Shown in pieces: positions 1-7,182 of a stretch of 64,000 bases of DNA. Position 1 is the first letter of the stretch. Every line of letters begins with the position of its first letter. Both the position numbers and the translations under genes were made by a program. This DNA comes from Fictibacillus aquaticus (GTDB taxonomy: Bacteria; Bacillota; Bacilli; Bacillales; Fictibacillaceae): NCBI RefSeq assembly GCF_002245695.1, contig NZ_NOII01000001.1, forward strand, positions 930,001-994,000, in the 5' to 3' direction. The notes beneath the pieces are model-generated. The model made no database searches. It was not told where the DNA came from and was given only the letters and a program-made list of their open reading frames with translations.

Positions 1-2
1 AG

Positions 3-272
3 ATGAACAAACAAGAGTGGCGATGGAGCGGTTATGTGGGGACTTTCGGCATGTCTGCCCGTGCTGTAGTTTTCATCATTATCGGCATCTTTCTTATTCG
101 GACAGCTTACACTTCGGACCCAAAAGAAACGAAAGGGCTTGATGGCGCACTTGCGGAGCTTGCATCCCAGCCGTACGGCCCGCTGCAGCTTGGAATCGTC
201 GCACTCGGATTCATCTCTTACGGGGTATATATGTTTGCGCACGCGAGGTACAGAAGGCTGCATAATAATTAA
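3..272 (+). CDS. DUF1206 membrane protein, C-terminal part
   Basis: The window opens inside this gene. The visible 89 codons look like the last repeat of a DUF1206 integral membrane protein: a Trp-Ser-Gly-Tyr start, the run GTFGMSARAVVF leading into a hydrophobic helix, a KGLDGALAELASQPYGP loop, a second helix, and a basic HARYRR tail. Full-length family members carry three such repeats, so the ATG at position 3 is probably internal and the real start lies upstream of the window. Function in this family is not established. A shared hairpin terminator follows directly. Confidence 0.7.
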   Translation: MNKQEWRWSGYVGTFGMSARAVVFIIIGIFLIRTAYTSDPKETKGLDGALAELASQPYGPLQLGIVALGFISYGVYMFAHARYRRLHNN

Positions 273-277
273 ATGAG

Positions 278-313
278 AAAAGCGCGATGGCTGAAATGGC
301 CATCGCGCTTTTC
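278..313. terminator. Bidirectional terminator between DUF1206 gene and MFS gene
   Basis: A perfect stem AGCGCGATGGC/GCCATCGCGCT closes on a short loop and is flanked by A and T runs. It can therefore end transcription of both converging genes. Confidence 0.85.
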
Positions 314-1537
314 TTAAGTTCCGCTTCTAAGCGTTTTTTCGTTTGGCAGGAATAACGTGAACAGCCCAAAAAGCGGTAAGAAACTGACGAACATCATCGT
401 TGCTGTTATGCTCGTAATGTCCGAAATTTTACCTAGGACGACCGATCCTAAAGCTCCCATTCCGAATGCGAGTCCGACGATCAGGCCGGAAACCATGCCA
501 ATCCGTCCGGGCAGCAGCTCTTGTGCATACACGACCGTGACCGCAAAGCTCGTATTAATGATAAAACCGATCAAAAACAGCAGCGGGAATATGAGCCATA
601 GACCGGCATGCGGCAAGAAAATCGCAAGAGGTGCCGTTCCAGTGATCGACCAAAAAATGAGGTTCTTTCTTCCAATCCTGTCGGCGATTGGTCCGCCGGC
701 AAATGTTCCAAGAACGCCTGCAGCCATGTAGACAAACAAGTACACTTGCGCCTGTGTAATCGTGAGACCATAATCTTTGATTAAATAAAACTGATAAAAA
801 TTACTGATCCCTGAAAAGTAAAAAGAACGGGCAAAAACGAGAAAAATGATGATGCCGATCGCAAATGAAACTTTTCTTTTAATAGAAGCGTTTGCTGTTG
901 ATGAAGATTTGGCTGTAATTGCCGGCTTTTTTATTTTCAGCAGCTGACGGCTGTACCAGCTGGAAACATACATCAAGACAAAAATGGCAATTGCTGCGAG
1001 TGAAGTAAACCAGATTGCTCCGTGCTGGCCAAAAGGCACAAATATGAGCGCCGTCATAATTGGAGCTAGAGAGCTGCCTGTGTTCCCCCCTACCTGGTAG
1101 ATGGACTGCGCCAGCCCCCTCCTGCTGCCAGCAGCCATGTAAGCCACACGTGATCCTTCAGGATGAAACACGGCTGACCCCAGCCCGATGCCGATAACAG
1201 AAAGAATGATCATCCAGAAAGACTGTGAATACGCAATGCCGATCATCCCAAGCAAGCTTGCCCCCATCCCGAAAGGTAGGATATAAGGTGATGTTGTCTT
1301 ATCCGTATACCAGCCAACAAGGGGCTGCATGACAGAAGACGTCATGTTAAGCGTAAACGCAATCCAGCCTAGCTGTGTAAAAGACAGCTTCATAGATTCC
1401 TCTAGTATCGGAAAGATCGCTGGAATAACTGCCTGCATAGAATCATTAAGCAAGTGGACAAAACTGATGGCAAAAAGGATAGGATAAATCGTCGCGTTCG
1501 TATTCAATTCAGTAGTTTTCAAAGTAGCCGTACTCAT
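314..1537 (-). CDS. MFS transporter, fosmidomycin-resistance (Fsr) type
   Basis: This is a 407-residue major-facilitator exporter with about 12 hydrophobic segments. The segment FVHLLNDSMQAVIPAIFP near the N-terminus, the HPEGSR motif after helix 4 and GGPIADRIGRKN between helices 8 and 9 are typical of the Fsr/YfnC group of drug exporters. The start chosen is the ATG of MSTATLK, preceded by GAAGGA; a longer reading frame would run into the palindromic repeat upstream and has no ribosome-binding site. The substrate cannot be read from sequence. It is transcribed alone, with repeat element copy 1 just upstream. Confidence 0.8.
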   Translation of the reverse strand: MSTATLKTTELNTNATIYPILFAISFVHLLNDSMQAVIPAIFPILEESMKLSFTQLGWIAFTLNMTSSVMQPLVGWYTDKTTSPYILPFGMGASLLGMIGIAYSQSFWMIILSVIGIGLGSAVFHPEGSRVAYMAAGSRRGLAQSIYQVGGNTGSSLAPIMTALIFVPFGQHGAIWFTSLAAIAIFVLMYVSSWYSRQLLKIKKPAITAKSSSTANASIKRKVSFAIGIIIFLVFARSFYFSGISNFYQFYLIKDYGLTITQAQVYLFVYMAAGVLGTFAGGPIADRIGRKNLIFWSITGTAPLAIFLPHAGLWLIFPLLFLIGFIINTSFAVTVVYAQELLPGRIGMVSGLIVGLAFGMGALGSVVLGKISDITSITATMMFVSFLPLFGLFTLFLPNEKTLRSGT

Positions 1538-1627
1538 AAACGTTCCTTCTTTCGCTGCAAATGTTTGGCTACAGCATACAACAAGACAGGATAAGGTTGG
1601 AAATAAAATGCTCGGCGAATTCATTTG

Positions 1628-1693
1628 GGGGTACGGTACCATTCATCAACAACTGCGGTATACAGCATATTGAAATGAATGGTACCGTACCCC
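1628..1693. repeat. 67-bp palindromic element, copy 1
   Basis: The 19-bp perfect arms GGGGTACGGTACCATTCAT (1628-1646) and its inverse (1675-1693) surround a 28-bp centre that contains GCTGTATAC on the minus strand. The element lies between the Fsr-type gene and the clpP terminator. See the family finding for the other copies. Confidence 0.9.
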
Positions 1694-1701
1694 ATACATA
1701 T

Positions 1702-1729
1702 AAAAAAGACCCGGCAAACCCGCTGGGTC
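1702..1729 (-). terminator. clpP terminator
   Basis: On the minus strand a GACCC...GGGTC stem just after the clpP stop codon is followed by six T. Confidence 0.65.
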
Positions 1730-1740
1730 CTGAGTAAACA

Positions 1741-2322
1741 TTAAATTTTTTCAATCACTTTATCTACAATCCCATATTCAAGCGCCTGCTGTGCTGACAT
1801 GAAATAATCGCGGTCCATATCTTTTGAGACCTTTTCCGCAGGCTGGCCAGAACGTTCAGAGATAATCGCAGTCAGCAATTCTTTCGTCTGCAGGATGCGC
1901 TTTGCGTGAATCGCCATGTCAGATGCCTGACCCTGTGTTCCTCCGAGAGGCTGATGAATCATCACTTCAGCGTTAGGCAGTGCGTAGCGTTTCCCTTTCG
2001 CGCCGGCTACAAGAAGGACAGCACCCATGGAAGCGGCCATCCCGATGCAGATCGTAGATACATCTGGCTTGATGTACTGTATCGTGTCATAAATTGCAAG
2101 ACCTGCCGTTACAGACCCTCCCGGTGAGTTGATATACAGTGATATGTCTTTTTCAGGATCCTCTGCCGCAAGAAAAAGAAGCTGAGCGACAATCGAATTT
2201 GCTACATTATCATCAATCGGACTGCCAAGCATAATAATCCTGTCTTTTAGCAGGCGTGAATAAATATCATATGAGCGTTCTCCCCGGTTCGTTGATTCTA
2301 CGACCATTGGTATCAAGTTCAT
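1741..2322 (-). CDS. clpP: ATP-dependent Clp protease proteolytic subunit ClpP
   Basis: This 193-residue serine peptidase forms the tetradecameric chamber that degrades substrates unfolded by ClpC, ClpX or ClpE in the cytoplasm. The catalytic triad is visible: Ser98 in GMAASMGA, His123 in MIHQPLGG and Asp172 in DRDYF. The N-terminal loop [21 protein letters not shown] matches the family. An AAGGAGG site sits 7 bp before the ATG. Only 21 bp separate it from the preceding small gene, and no CtsR heptamer repeat was seen, so it is probably co-transcribed with the ArsR-type regulator. That context is unlike the usual stand-alone clpP, and it may be a second paralogue. Confidence 0.93.
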   Translation of the reverse strand: MNLIPMVVESTNRGERSYDIYSRLLKDRIIMLGSPIDDNVANSIVAQLLFLAAEDPEKDISLYINSPGGSVTAGLAIYDTIQYIKPDVSTICIGMAASMGAVLLVAGAKGKRYALPNAEVMIHQPLGGTQGQASDMAIHAKRILQTKELLTAIISERSGQPAEKVSKDMDRDYFMSAQQALEYGIVDKVIEKI

Positions 2323-2343
2323 TTTTTATCCTCCTTATATTTA

Positions 2344-2565
2344 TTAAGCTGCTATCGCCCGTGGGCTTCCAGCATTAATGTTTCCAAAACCTGATGTGAT
2401 GTAGATGATGGATGCCGGTTTTGTTCCAGGTGAGTTGATTTCTACGTGTGTTCTGAACGCTTCCTCAGCTTCAGGAGTTGGAAAAGGCACTACATTTCCT
2501 TCTTCTTTTTTGCCGCTTTCCCAGATGATTTTCCGTTCCTCTGATACTGTTGATTTATTCATCAT
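2344..2565 (-). CDS. Hypothetical 73-aa protein between ArsR gene and clpP
   Basis: I do not recognise this small soluble protein. It has an acidic/basic N-terminal half (SEERKIIWESGKKEEGN), a Pro-rich VVPFPTPEAEE stretch, and a Gly/Ala-rich tail ending SPRAIAA. The start is the ATG-ATG pair at 2565 with AAAGGAGG five bases upstream. It overlaps the end of the ArsR-type gene by 11 bp and ends 21 bp before clpP, so all three read as one operon. Translational coupling and the strong ribosome-binding site argue that it is a real gene. Confidence 0.7.
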   Translation of the reverse strand: MMNKSTVSEERKIIWESGKKEEGNVVPFPTPEAEEAFRTHVEINSPGTKPASIIYITSGFGNINAGSPRAIAA

Positions 2566-3157
2566 TACGGCCTCCTTTTGGAATAGGATATACAGCAAGT
2601 GACACTTGGTAAGGTGTTGATTGTTCGTTATCTACTGCCTGATACCGTTCTATCAGCTTCTTCAGCATATCGGTATAATCCTGCATAAACTGGCTCCTCT
2701 GCTGTCTGCTGCTCAGCTGAATAACCGCTTCCATAATGGCTGTCGGCACTTCTTCTTCATCCGCCTGCTCCATTAGGGAAACGGCGTCTGCTTTCATCTT
2801 ATCTGTTAACGCAAGAACGTGGGCAAGAGCAGACTGATCTTTCAGCTTTTGGATTTTTTCCTGAGGCATGCCTAGGCAATCGGATAAAATGAACGATTTT
2901 CCTGCAGCTTGATACATCACTTCCACTAAGTTGCGTACATTCCTAGTTCCAGACCGATAAACAAGACCGAGCTTCTCAAGTGTTTTCAAATGATAATTCA
3001 GCTTCTGGGGTGTTTCGTTCATCGCTTTGGATAGCTCAGTAGCAGATGCGGGATCCTTTAGAAGACTGATCATTTCAGACCGTACAGGGTGCAATAGGCA
3101 CGCTGCTTGCTCGGGATCTGTGACGAGAAACGTCTCCTTTATTTGCTTTGGCTTCAC
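2555..3157 (-). CDS. ArsR-type winged-helix transcriptional regulator
   Basis: The N-terminal 80 residues form a winged helix: LLHPVRSEMISLLKDP, the recognition region ATELSKAMNETPQKLNYHLKTLEKLGLV, and the wing YRSGTRNVRNLVEVMY. The remaining 120 residues are mostly helical and charged, a likely effector or dimerisation domain. There are no obvious metal-binding cysteines in the helix. Translation starts at GTG, with GAGGTGAT just upstream, behind a good sigma-A promoter. It heads an operon with a 73-aa protein and clpP, so it may control them or itself. Its ligand is unknown. Confidence 0.75.
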   Translation of the reverse strand: MKPKQIKETFLVTDPEQAACLLHPVRSEMISLLKDPASATELSKAMNETPQKLNYHLKTLEKLGLVYRSGTRNVRNLVEVMYQAAGKSFILSDCLGMPQEKIQKLKDQSALAHVLALTDKMKADAVSLMEQADEEEVPTAIMEAVIQLSSRQQRSQFMQDYTDMLKKLIERYQAVDNEQSTPYQVSLAVYPIPKGGRNDE

Positions 3158-3196
3158 CTCATCACCTCACATAAAATAATTTCTTTACGTACAAAT

Positions 3197-3226
3197 ATAT
3201 TATTATGTTAGGCTCATCTTTGTCAA
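3197..3226 (-). promoter_or_regulatory. Sigma-A promoter of the ArsR-clpP operon
   Basis: TTGACA (3221-3226) and TAATAT (3197-3202) are separated by 18 bp, about 40 bp upstream of the GTG start. Confidence 0.7.
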
Positions 3227-3304
3227 AAAATACCCCCATTTTTTAAAAAAACAGACTTAAACTTATCAGGCGTGCTTTTATGGGGTTTTGTGGGTTTTTA
3301 TAAT

Positions 3305-3370
3305 GGGGTACGGTACTTTTTTGCGTCAGCCTTGTTATCCCAGCGAAGCTGCAAAAAAGTACCGTACCCC
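3305..3370. repeat. 67-bp palindromic element, copy 2
   Basis: Perfect 20-bp arms GGGGTACGGTACTTTTTTGC (3305-3324) and its inverse (3351-3370) enclose a 26-bp centre with GCCTTGTTATC. The non-core arm bases differ from those of copy 1 but remain complementary to each other. It sits between the ArsR promoter and a terminator. Confidence 0.9.
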
Positions 3371-3387
3371 CATCTTTACCTCAACGT

Positions 3388-3412
3388 AAAAAAACGGTGA
3401 ACAACGTCACCG
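3388..3412 (-). terminator. Terminator of the 78-aa membrane protein gene
   Basis: A CGGTGA/TCACCG stem is followed on the minus strand by seven T, directly after the stop codon. Confidence 0.8.
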
Positions 3413-3416
3413 GTTT

Positions 3417-3650
3417 TCAGCCAAAGATCGCCAGGGCGAGAAAGAGCAAGCTCATTCCGAGGTTAAACCAGAATTCAGTCTTCTGTCGGAAAACAAACCT
3501 TTCCACTGCCCTAAATCCAAATACCCCAACAAATACGGAAAACAAGACGGCAGGGCTCTCCCAATGCTGTCCGTTATATACCGCGAGCAAAAGCCCCGCG
3601 AGGATAAGCAGCATCTCCGTAAATACCCATGATTTCGGTCTTTTCTTCAT
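3417..3650 (-). CDS. Small membrane protein, unknown function
   Basis: A 77-residue protein with a basic N-terminus (MKKRPKSW) and three predicted hydrophobic segments, separated by short loops that include NGQHWES and RAVERFVFRQKTEFW. I do not recognise the family. The ATG at 3650 is preferred because GAGGAG lies 8 bp before it; the ATG two codons earlier touches that site. It has its own terminator and appears monocistronic. The interval 3651-3872 upstream holds no other feature I can support. Confidence 0.6.
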   Translation of the reverse strand: MKKRPKSWVFTEMLLILAGLLLAVYNGQHWESPAVLFSVFVGVFGFRAVERFVFRQKTEFWFNLGMSLLFLALAIFG

Positions 3651-3872
3651 CGGCATCTCTCCTCTGCTGGATGTTCACAGTGTACGGAAAAGACAGCCTA
3701 TGCGTGCTTATCCTGTCTTCTTTACATGCCGAAACGATTTAACAAGAGAAAAATCCTGATCTGAAGAAAAACGATCAAACCTCAGATGAAAAGCAAGCAA
3801 AAGCAATGCTTTTCCTGTGCAGGCCGGAAACCAAAGCTTGCCGCTGCAATAGCCGCCAGCATCGCTGCAATG

Positions 3873-4547
3873 TTATCTGCCGTTTGTTGAGCATGCGCTG
3901 CCCGCCTTTTCAGAAAGACGTCTTGCTGCAGCAAGCGGTCTTCCGGCATCCGTCACAGCGGTGATGACCGCTACGCCGTCTGCTCCGGCTTTGATGACTT
4001 CTCCCGCACGATCCTCGTTTATACCGCCGATGCCGACAATGGGAATGTTCTGAACATGCTCTCTAATTAGCTGGATTCTTACGATGCCTGCCGCCTGCTT
4101 AGCATCTTCTTTTGTACTCGTTTCATAAACAGGACCGATGCCTAAATAGTCTGCTCCGTTCTGCAAGGCATGCTTTGCTTCTGCCACTGTATAAACCGAC
4201 ACCCCAAGAATTTTATTAACGCCAATTCTCTTTCTTGCCTCTGCTATATCCCCGTCATCCTGTCCGATATGAAGACCGTCAGCGTCAGACAAGAGCATCA
4301 GCTCCGCGTCATCATTAATGATAAAAGGTACTCTGTATGCCGCACAGAGAGATTTTAATCTTATTGCACATTGAAGCTTATCAGAGCCCGTTAACGATCC
4401 ATGTCCTTTTTCGCGGAACTGGACCATTGTCGCTCCTCCTTGAAGCGCTCTTTCGACTGTCTCTTCTATAGATCTGCCATTCTTGCAGTTTAATGTTCCT
4501 GCAATCACATAAAGTCTCAAAGCTTGAATAATGTCTGATTGCTTCAT
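3873..4547 (-). CDS. thiE: Thiamine-phosphate synthase ThiE
   Basis: ThiE couples hydroxymethylpyrimidine diphosphate with hydroxyethylthiazole phosphate to give thiamine phosphate. The TIM-barrel motifs are all present: QFREK, INDDAEL, DGLHIGQDD, GVSV, DYLGIGPVYETSTK, PIVGIGGI and GADGVAVI. At 224 residues it is of normal length, though the last 20 residues (KAGSACSTNGR) are atypical. Its ATG overlaps the thiM stop by four bases (ATGA), so it is translationally coupled as the last gene of thiD-thiM-thiE. The upstream TPP riboswitch should repress it when thiamine diphosphate is plentiful. Confidence 0.93.
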   Translation of the reverse strand: MKQSDIIQALRLYVIAGTLNCKNGRSIEETVERALQGGATMVQFREKGHGSLTGSDKLQCAIRLKSLCAAYRVPFIINDDAELMLLSDADGLHIGQDDGDIAEARKRIGVNKILGVSVYTVAEAKHALQNGADYLGIGPVYETSTKEDAKQAAGIVRIQLIREHVQNIPIVGIGGINEDRAGEVIKAGADGVAVITAVTDAGRPLAAARRLSEKAGSACSTNGR

Positions 4548-5371
4548 AGAGCACCTTCTTTCACAACCTGCTCATACATGTCTTCAAGTTCTTCTCCGCT
4601 TACTCGGTATAACTCATCAAGAAGCTGAACAGCGAAGGTACCGGACCCCGGTGAGGCAGCCGCTGCTTTTTCAGCACATATGCCAAGCATGAGCATGGCC
4701 CTTGCCGCCTTTTCAACCGAACTGAGACTAGAAGTAAGAGAGTTTGCAAGAAATAAAGCTGTCAGTGATGTGGATAAACATCCTGTGCCTGTGACCTTTG
4801 CCATCATTTCGTGCCCTGTTTCTAGAACAACCGTTTTTTCTCCATCTGTTATCACATCCAGTTTTCCTGTCATCACAATCAAACAGCCTGTCTGTTTAGC
4901 GGCTGATTGTGCTATCCCTTTTAAATCAGCTCCTGCCATCTCACCGTCCACACCTTTTCCGCTCCATTGTTTTTGTGCAAAGCAGGCGATTTCTGCAGCA
5001 TTGCCGCATATAACTTTTAGCGAACCTGATCCTTCAGACAAAATCTCTGCTATCGTATTCCGACGCAGCTTTGTCATCCCGACCGCAACTGGATCTATAA
5101 CGACCGGGGTACGGTACTCACACGCTTCTTTCACAGCAATTTTCATCGATCTAGCCGCAGCAGCATCAAGTGTGCCTATGTTGATAACAAGCGCATCAGC
5201 AAATCGTACCGCCTCTGCTACTTCATCTTCGCTGTGAACCATCATCGGGCTGCCTCCTGCCGCTAGTATGCCGTTGGCAAGCAGAGACATCGTTACCTGG
5301 TTCGTCATGTGGTGGATGAGCGGTTTCTTATGTCTAATTTCATTTAACAGGATTGTTTTATCGTTTCGCAT
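4544..5371 (-). CDS. thiM: Hydroxyethylthiazole kinase ThiM
   Basis: A 275-residue ribokinase-like enzyme that phosphorylates salvaged hydroxyethylthiazole. Visible motifs are IHHMTNQVTM near the N-terminus, AAGGSPMMVHS, PVVIDPVAVG, and the anion-hole/catalytic KVTGTGCLST with Cys. The start at 5371 has AGGAGG seven bases upstream and overlaps the end of thiD by 14 bp. Its coding sequence contains two 13-mers identical to cores of the dispersed palindromic repeats: GGTACCGGACCCC at 4637-4649 and GGGGTACGGTACT at 5106-5118. They are in frame and do not disturb the protein. Confidence 0.93.
   Translation of the reverse strand: MRNDKTILLNEIRHKKPLIHHMTNQVTMSLLANGILAAGGSPMMVHSEDEVAEAVRFADALVINIGTLDAAAARSMKIAVKEACEYRTPVVIDPVAVGMTKLRRNTIAEILSEGSGSLKVICGNAAEIACFAQKQWSGKGVDGEMAGADLKGIAQSAAKQTGCLIVMTGKLDVITDGEKTVVLETGHEMMAKVTGTGCLSTSLTALFLANSLTSSLSSVEKAARAMLMLGICAEKAAAASPGSGTFAVQLLDELYRVSGEELEDMYEQVVKEGAL
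4637..4649 (+). repeat. Solo GGTACCGGACCCC core within thiM
   Basis: This 13-mer is the variant core also found in the hairpin at 47903-47945 and, as GGGTCCGGTACC, at 9693-9704. Here it lies in the coding sequence with no facing arm. Confidence 0.6.
5106..5118 (+). repeat. Solo GGGGTACGGTACT core within thiM
   Basis: An exact copy of the 13-bp arm core of the intergenic palindromes, here with no facing arm. On the coding strand it reads as Glu-Tyr-Arg-Thr-Pro. Confidence 0.65.
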
Positions 5372-6176
5372 TCCCCAGCCTCCTGTACGCCCAATGATTA
5401 GTTGGACCGTGTCCGCTTCCCGCTTCAATTCCGTACTCGACCGCTGCCTGGATAAACTGTTTAGCTGTATGCAGCGCTTCTTTCGGTGTCTTTCCAATGG
5501 CCAGCTCCGCCGTGATAGCCGCTGAAAACGTGCAGCCTGTACCATGTGTGTTTTTCGTTGCGACTCTTTTTCCATCCAGCTCATAAAATTCTTGTCCGTC
5601 GTATACAAGATCACTGCAAAGATCGCTCTCGTTCCAATGTCCGCCCTTAATCACAGTGATATCAGCTCCAATGCCGCAAAGAATTTCAGCTGCTTTCTTC
5701 CTTTTTTCTGCTGAATCAATCTTCATGCCCGTTAGTACCTCTGCTTCCGGTACGTTAGGTGTAATGACTTTTGCAAGCGGAATCAGCCATTCCTTCAAAG
5801 CAGCTGCGGCATCCTCCTCAAGCAAGATCGATCCGCCTTTCGCAACCATGACGGGATCGACAACAAGGTTATTCCATCCAAAGTTTTTGATTGCACCAGC
5901 AGCTGCTTCAATAATTTCTTTATTAAAAAGCATACCGGTTTTTACTGCATCCGGCCGCAGATCAGCTCCTATTGCTTCAAGCTGAGAAGTAACACCTTCT
6001 GCTGTTACCGGATATATGCCGTGAACACCCCGTGTGTTCTGTGCCGTAACCGCTGTTACCGCACTCATCCCGTATACGTTCAGCTCCTGAAATGTTTTTA
6101 AATCGCTTTGAATCCCAGCACCCCCGCCGCTGTCTGAGCCAGCAATCGTCAGAGCTTTGTTTACCTGCATGTTCAA
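5358..6176 (-). CDS. thiD: Bifunctional HMP kinase / HMP-phosphate kinase ThiD
   Basis: ThiD phosphorylates hydroxymethylpyrimidine twice to give the diphosphate used by ThiE. The ribokinase-fold motifs are GSDSGGGAGIQSDLKTF, MSAVTAVTAQNT, DPVMVAKGG and the catalytic THGTGCTFSAA. The best start is the TTG at 6176, nine bases after AGGAGG; an ATG two codons downstream (6170) is the alternative. It is the first gene behind the TPP riboswitch. With thiM and thiE it makes a pathway that rescues both halves of thiamine and joins them. Confidence 0.92.
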   Translation of the reverse strand: MNMQVNKALTIAGSDSGGGAGIQSDLKTFQELNVYGMSAVTAVTAQNTRGVHGIYPVTAEGVTSQLEAIGADLRPDAVKTGMLFNKEIIEAAAGAIKNFGWNNLVVDPVMVAKGGSILLEEDAAAALKEWLIPLAKVITPNVPEAEVLTGMKIDSAEKRKKAAEILCGIGADITVIKGGHWNESDLCSDLVYDGQEFYELDGKRVATKNTHGTGCTFSAAITAELAIGKTPKEALHTAKQFIQAAVEYGIEAGSGHGPTNHWAYRRLGNAKR

Positions 6177-6209
6177 AATAAACCGCCTCCTCAACTATTC
6201 ACAATACAG

Positions 6210-6238
6210 AAAAACCACCCGCTATATTCAGCGGGTGG
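6210..6238 (-). terminator. Riboswitch-controlled terminator before thiD
   Basis: A perfect 9-bp stem CCACCCGCT/AGCGGGTGG with a five-T tail lies between the TPP aptamer and the thiD ribosome-binding site. This placement fits premature termination when the aptamer binds TPP. Confidence 0.85.
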
Positions 6239-6270
6239 CCGGATCTCCATTATTGCGCAAAAAAGACGGG

Positions 6271-6372
6271 TCCACGCCGCTTCCCTACGCCAGTATGATC
6301 TGGATCAGGTTCAAAGGGTCAAGAAATCACATTTCTTTCTCAGCTTTTCACTAAAAGCTCCCCCAGCGGAGT
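6271..6372 (-). ncRNA. TPP (THI-box) riboswitch
   Basis: The minus strand shows the conserved TPP aptamer blocks in order: GGGGAGCTTTT, GCTGAGA, TTGACCCTTTGAACCTGATC, then the CTGGCGTAGGGAAGC block. A terminator follows. It senses thiamine diphosphate and controls thiD-thiM-thiE. Confidence 0.95.
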
Positions 6373-6391
6373 ATATTGATCTGTTATGCTC

Positions 6392-6420
6392 ATCGTACCG
6401 CCCTCCTTCTGCACTGTCAA
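6392..6420 (-). promoter_or_regulatory. Sigma-A promoter of the thi operon
   Basis: TTGACA (6415-6420) and TACGAT (6392-6397) are spaced by 17 bp just upstream of the TPP aptamer. The remaining bases to 6656 hold no gene I can support. Confidence 0.75.
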
Positions 6421-6656
6421 TAAAGTGCATGAAGATCATACATGCGCATTGCGTTTGCATGTCTCATGGTTTAGCGCAGTCGAAAATCGGGGAAGTATTC
6501 TGTAACATACAAAAACCTACTAAATAAACATACACAAGCTACAAGCATCAACAAGCTTTTACTGCATAAGGCATACATTTAAATTCCAAAAGGTGGTGAA
6601 TTCATCCGCACATTATACCATTTTATATTATTTATCAGAATTTTCTAATAAAATGG

Positions 6657-6685
6657 TTGTCAGCACAGACTTTGCTCAGTATACT
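6657..6685 (+). promoter_or_regulatory. Sigma-A promoter of the IDEAL-domain gene
   Basis: TTGTCA (6657-6662) and TATACT (6680-6685) have an exact 17-bp spacing, 66 bp before the ATG. Confidence 0.7.
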
Positions 6686-6751
6686 AGTAGAAACCTATTT
6701 TACAGACATCAGAGATGTTGGATAGGAGAAAATTTCAAGGAGGGAAAGAGC

Positions 6752-6985
6752 ATGAAAGATAATACGTCTTTTAACCATCAGAACAAAAACGAACTGGTCA
6801 AATATAAGCTTCAAAAGAAAACTGACCCGTTCGCATTTAGTCTCATTGCTCAAATGGTCCTTGATGAATCACTTCACGGCTATTACAAAACCTACTACGA
6901 AAAACGAATCGACGAAGCGCTGGAAAAACGTGACCGCGAATTGTTCATGAAGCTGACCGATGAATATAAAAAATTCCTTGGCTGA
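6752..6985 (+). CDS. IDEAL-domain protein
   Basis: A 77-residue soluble protein. Its C-terminal part contains the namesake sequence RIDEALEKRDRELFMKLTDEY, which defines the IDEAL domain found in several Bacillus regulatory and hypothetical proteins (for example YpiB and ComK-related proteins). The N-terminal part is hydrophilic and probably flexible. The start at 6752 follows AAGGAGGG; a longer frame upstream would include the promoter. It is transcribed alone between a strong promoter and a terminator. The molecular role is unknown. Confidence 0.75.
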   Translation: MKDNTSFNHQNKNELVKYKLQKKTDPFAFSLIAQMVLDESLHGYYKTYYEKRIDEALEKRDRELFMKLTDEYKKFLG

Positions 6986-6994
6986 TAAAGCCGG

Positions 6995-7035
6995 CACCCC
7001 TGATTTCGCCTTCAGGCAATCAAGGGTGTTGTTTT
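6995..7035 (+). terminator. Terminator of the IDEAL-domain gene
   Basis: The arms CACCCCTGATT and AATCAAGGGTG pair with one mismatch and are followed by TTGTTTT. Confidence 0.75.
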
Positions 7036-7109
7036 GTGCGTCCTTCTATTTTTTGCCCCCTTATAACTTCTTTACATACCCCCTTATTTTTCACACCCTT
7101 TACGCAAAC

Positions 7110-7137
7110 TTGAAAAATAATCGAGATATGCTAGTAT
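7110..7137 (+). promoter_or_regulatory. Probable promoter of the SEC-C protein gene
   Basis: TTGAAA (7110-7115) and TAGTAT (7132-7137) are spaced by 16 bp. The -10 match is modest. Confidence 0.4.
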
Positions 7138-7182
7138 AGGTGAGACTGTTTAGTTAGTTAGCTGTTTTACTGGAGGAAGACA

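Noticed and set aside
1538-1642. N-terminal extension of the Fsr-type transporter.
   Set aside because: It would start inside a palindromic repeat and lacks a ribosome-binding site, whereas MSTATLK has one and gives the family length.
3756-3900. A second frame overlapping the end of thiE continues QTADNIAAMLAAIAAASFGF for about 35 codons past the thiE stop.
   Set aside because: It has no start codon or ribosome-binding site, and thiE is already of full length. A frameshift is possible, but the extension matches no part of the family I can recognise.
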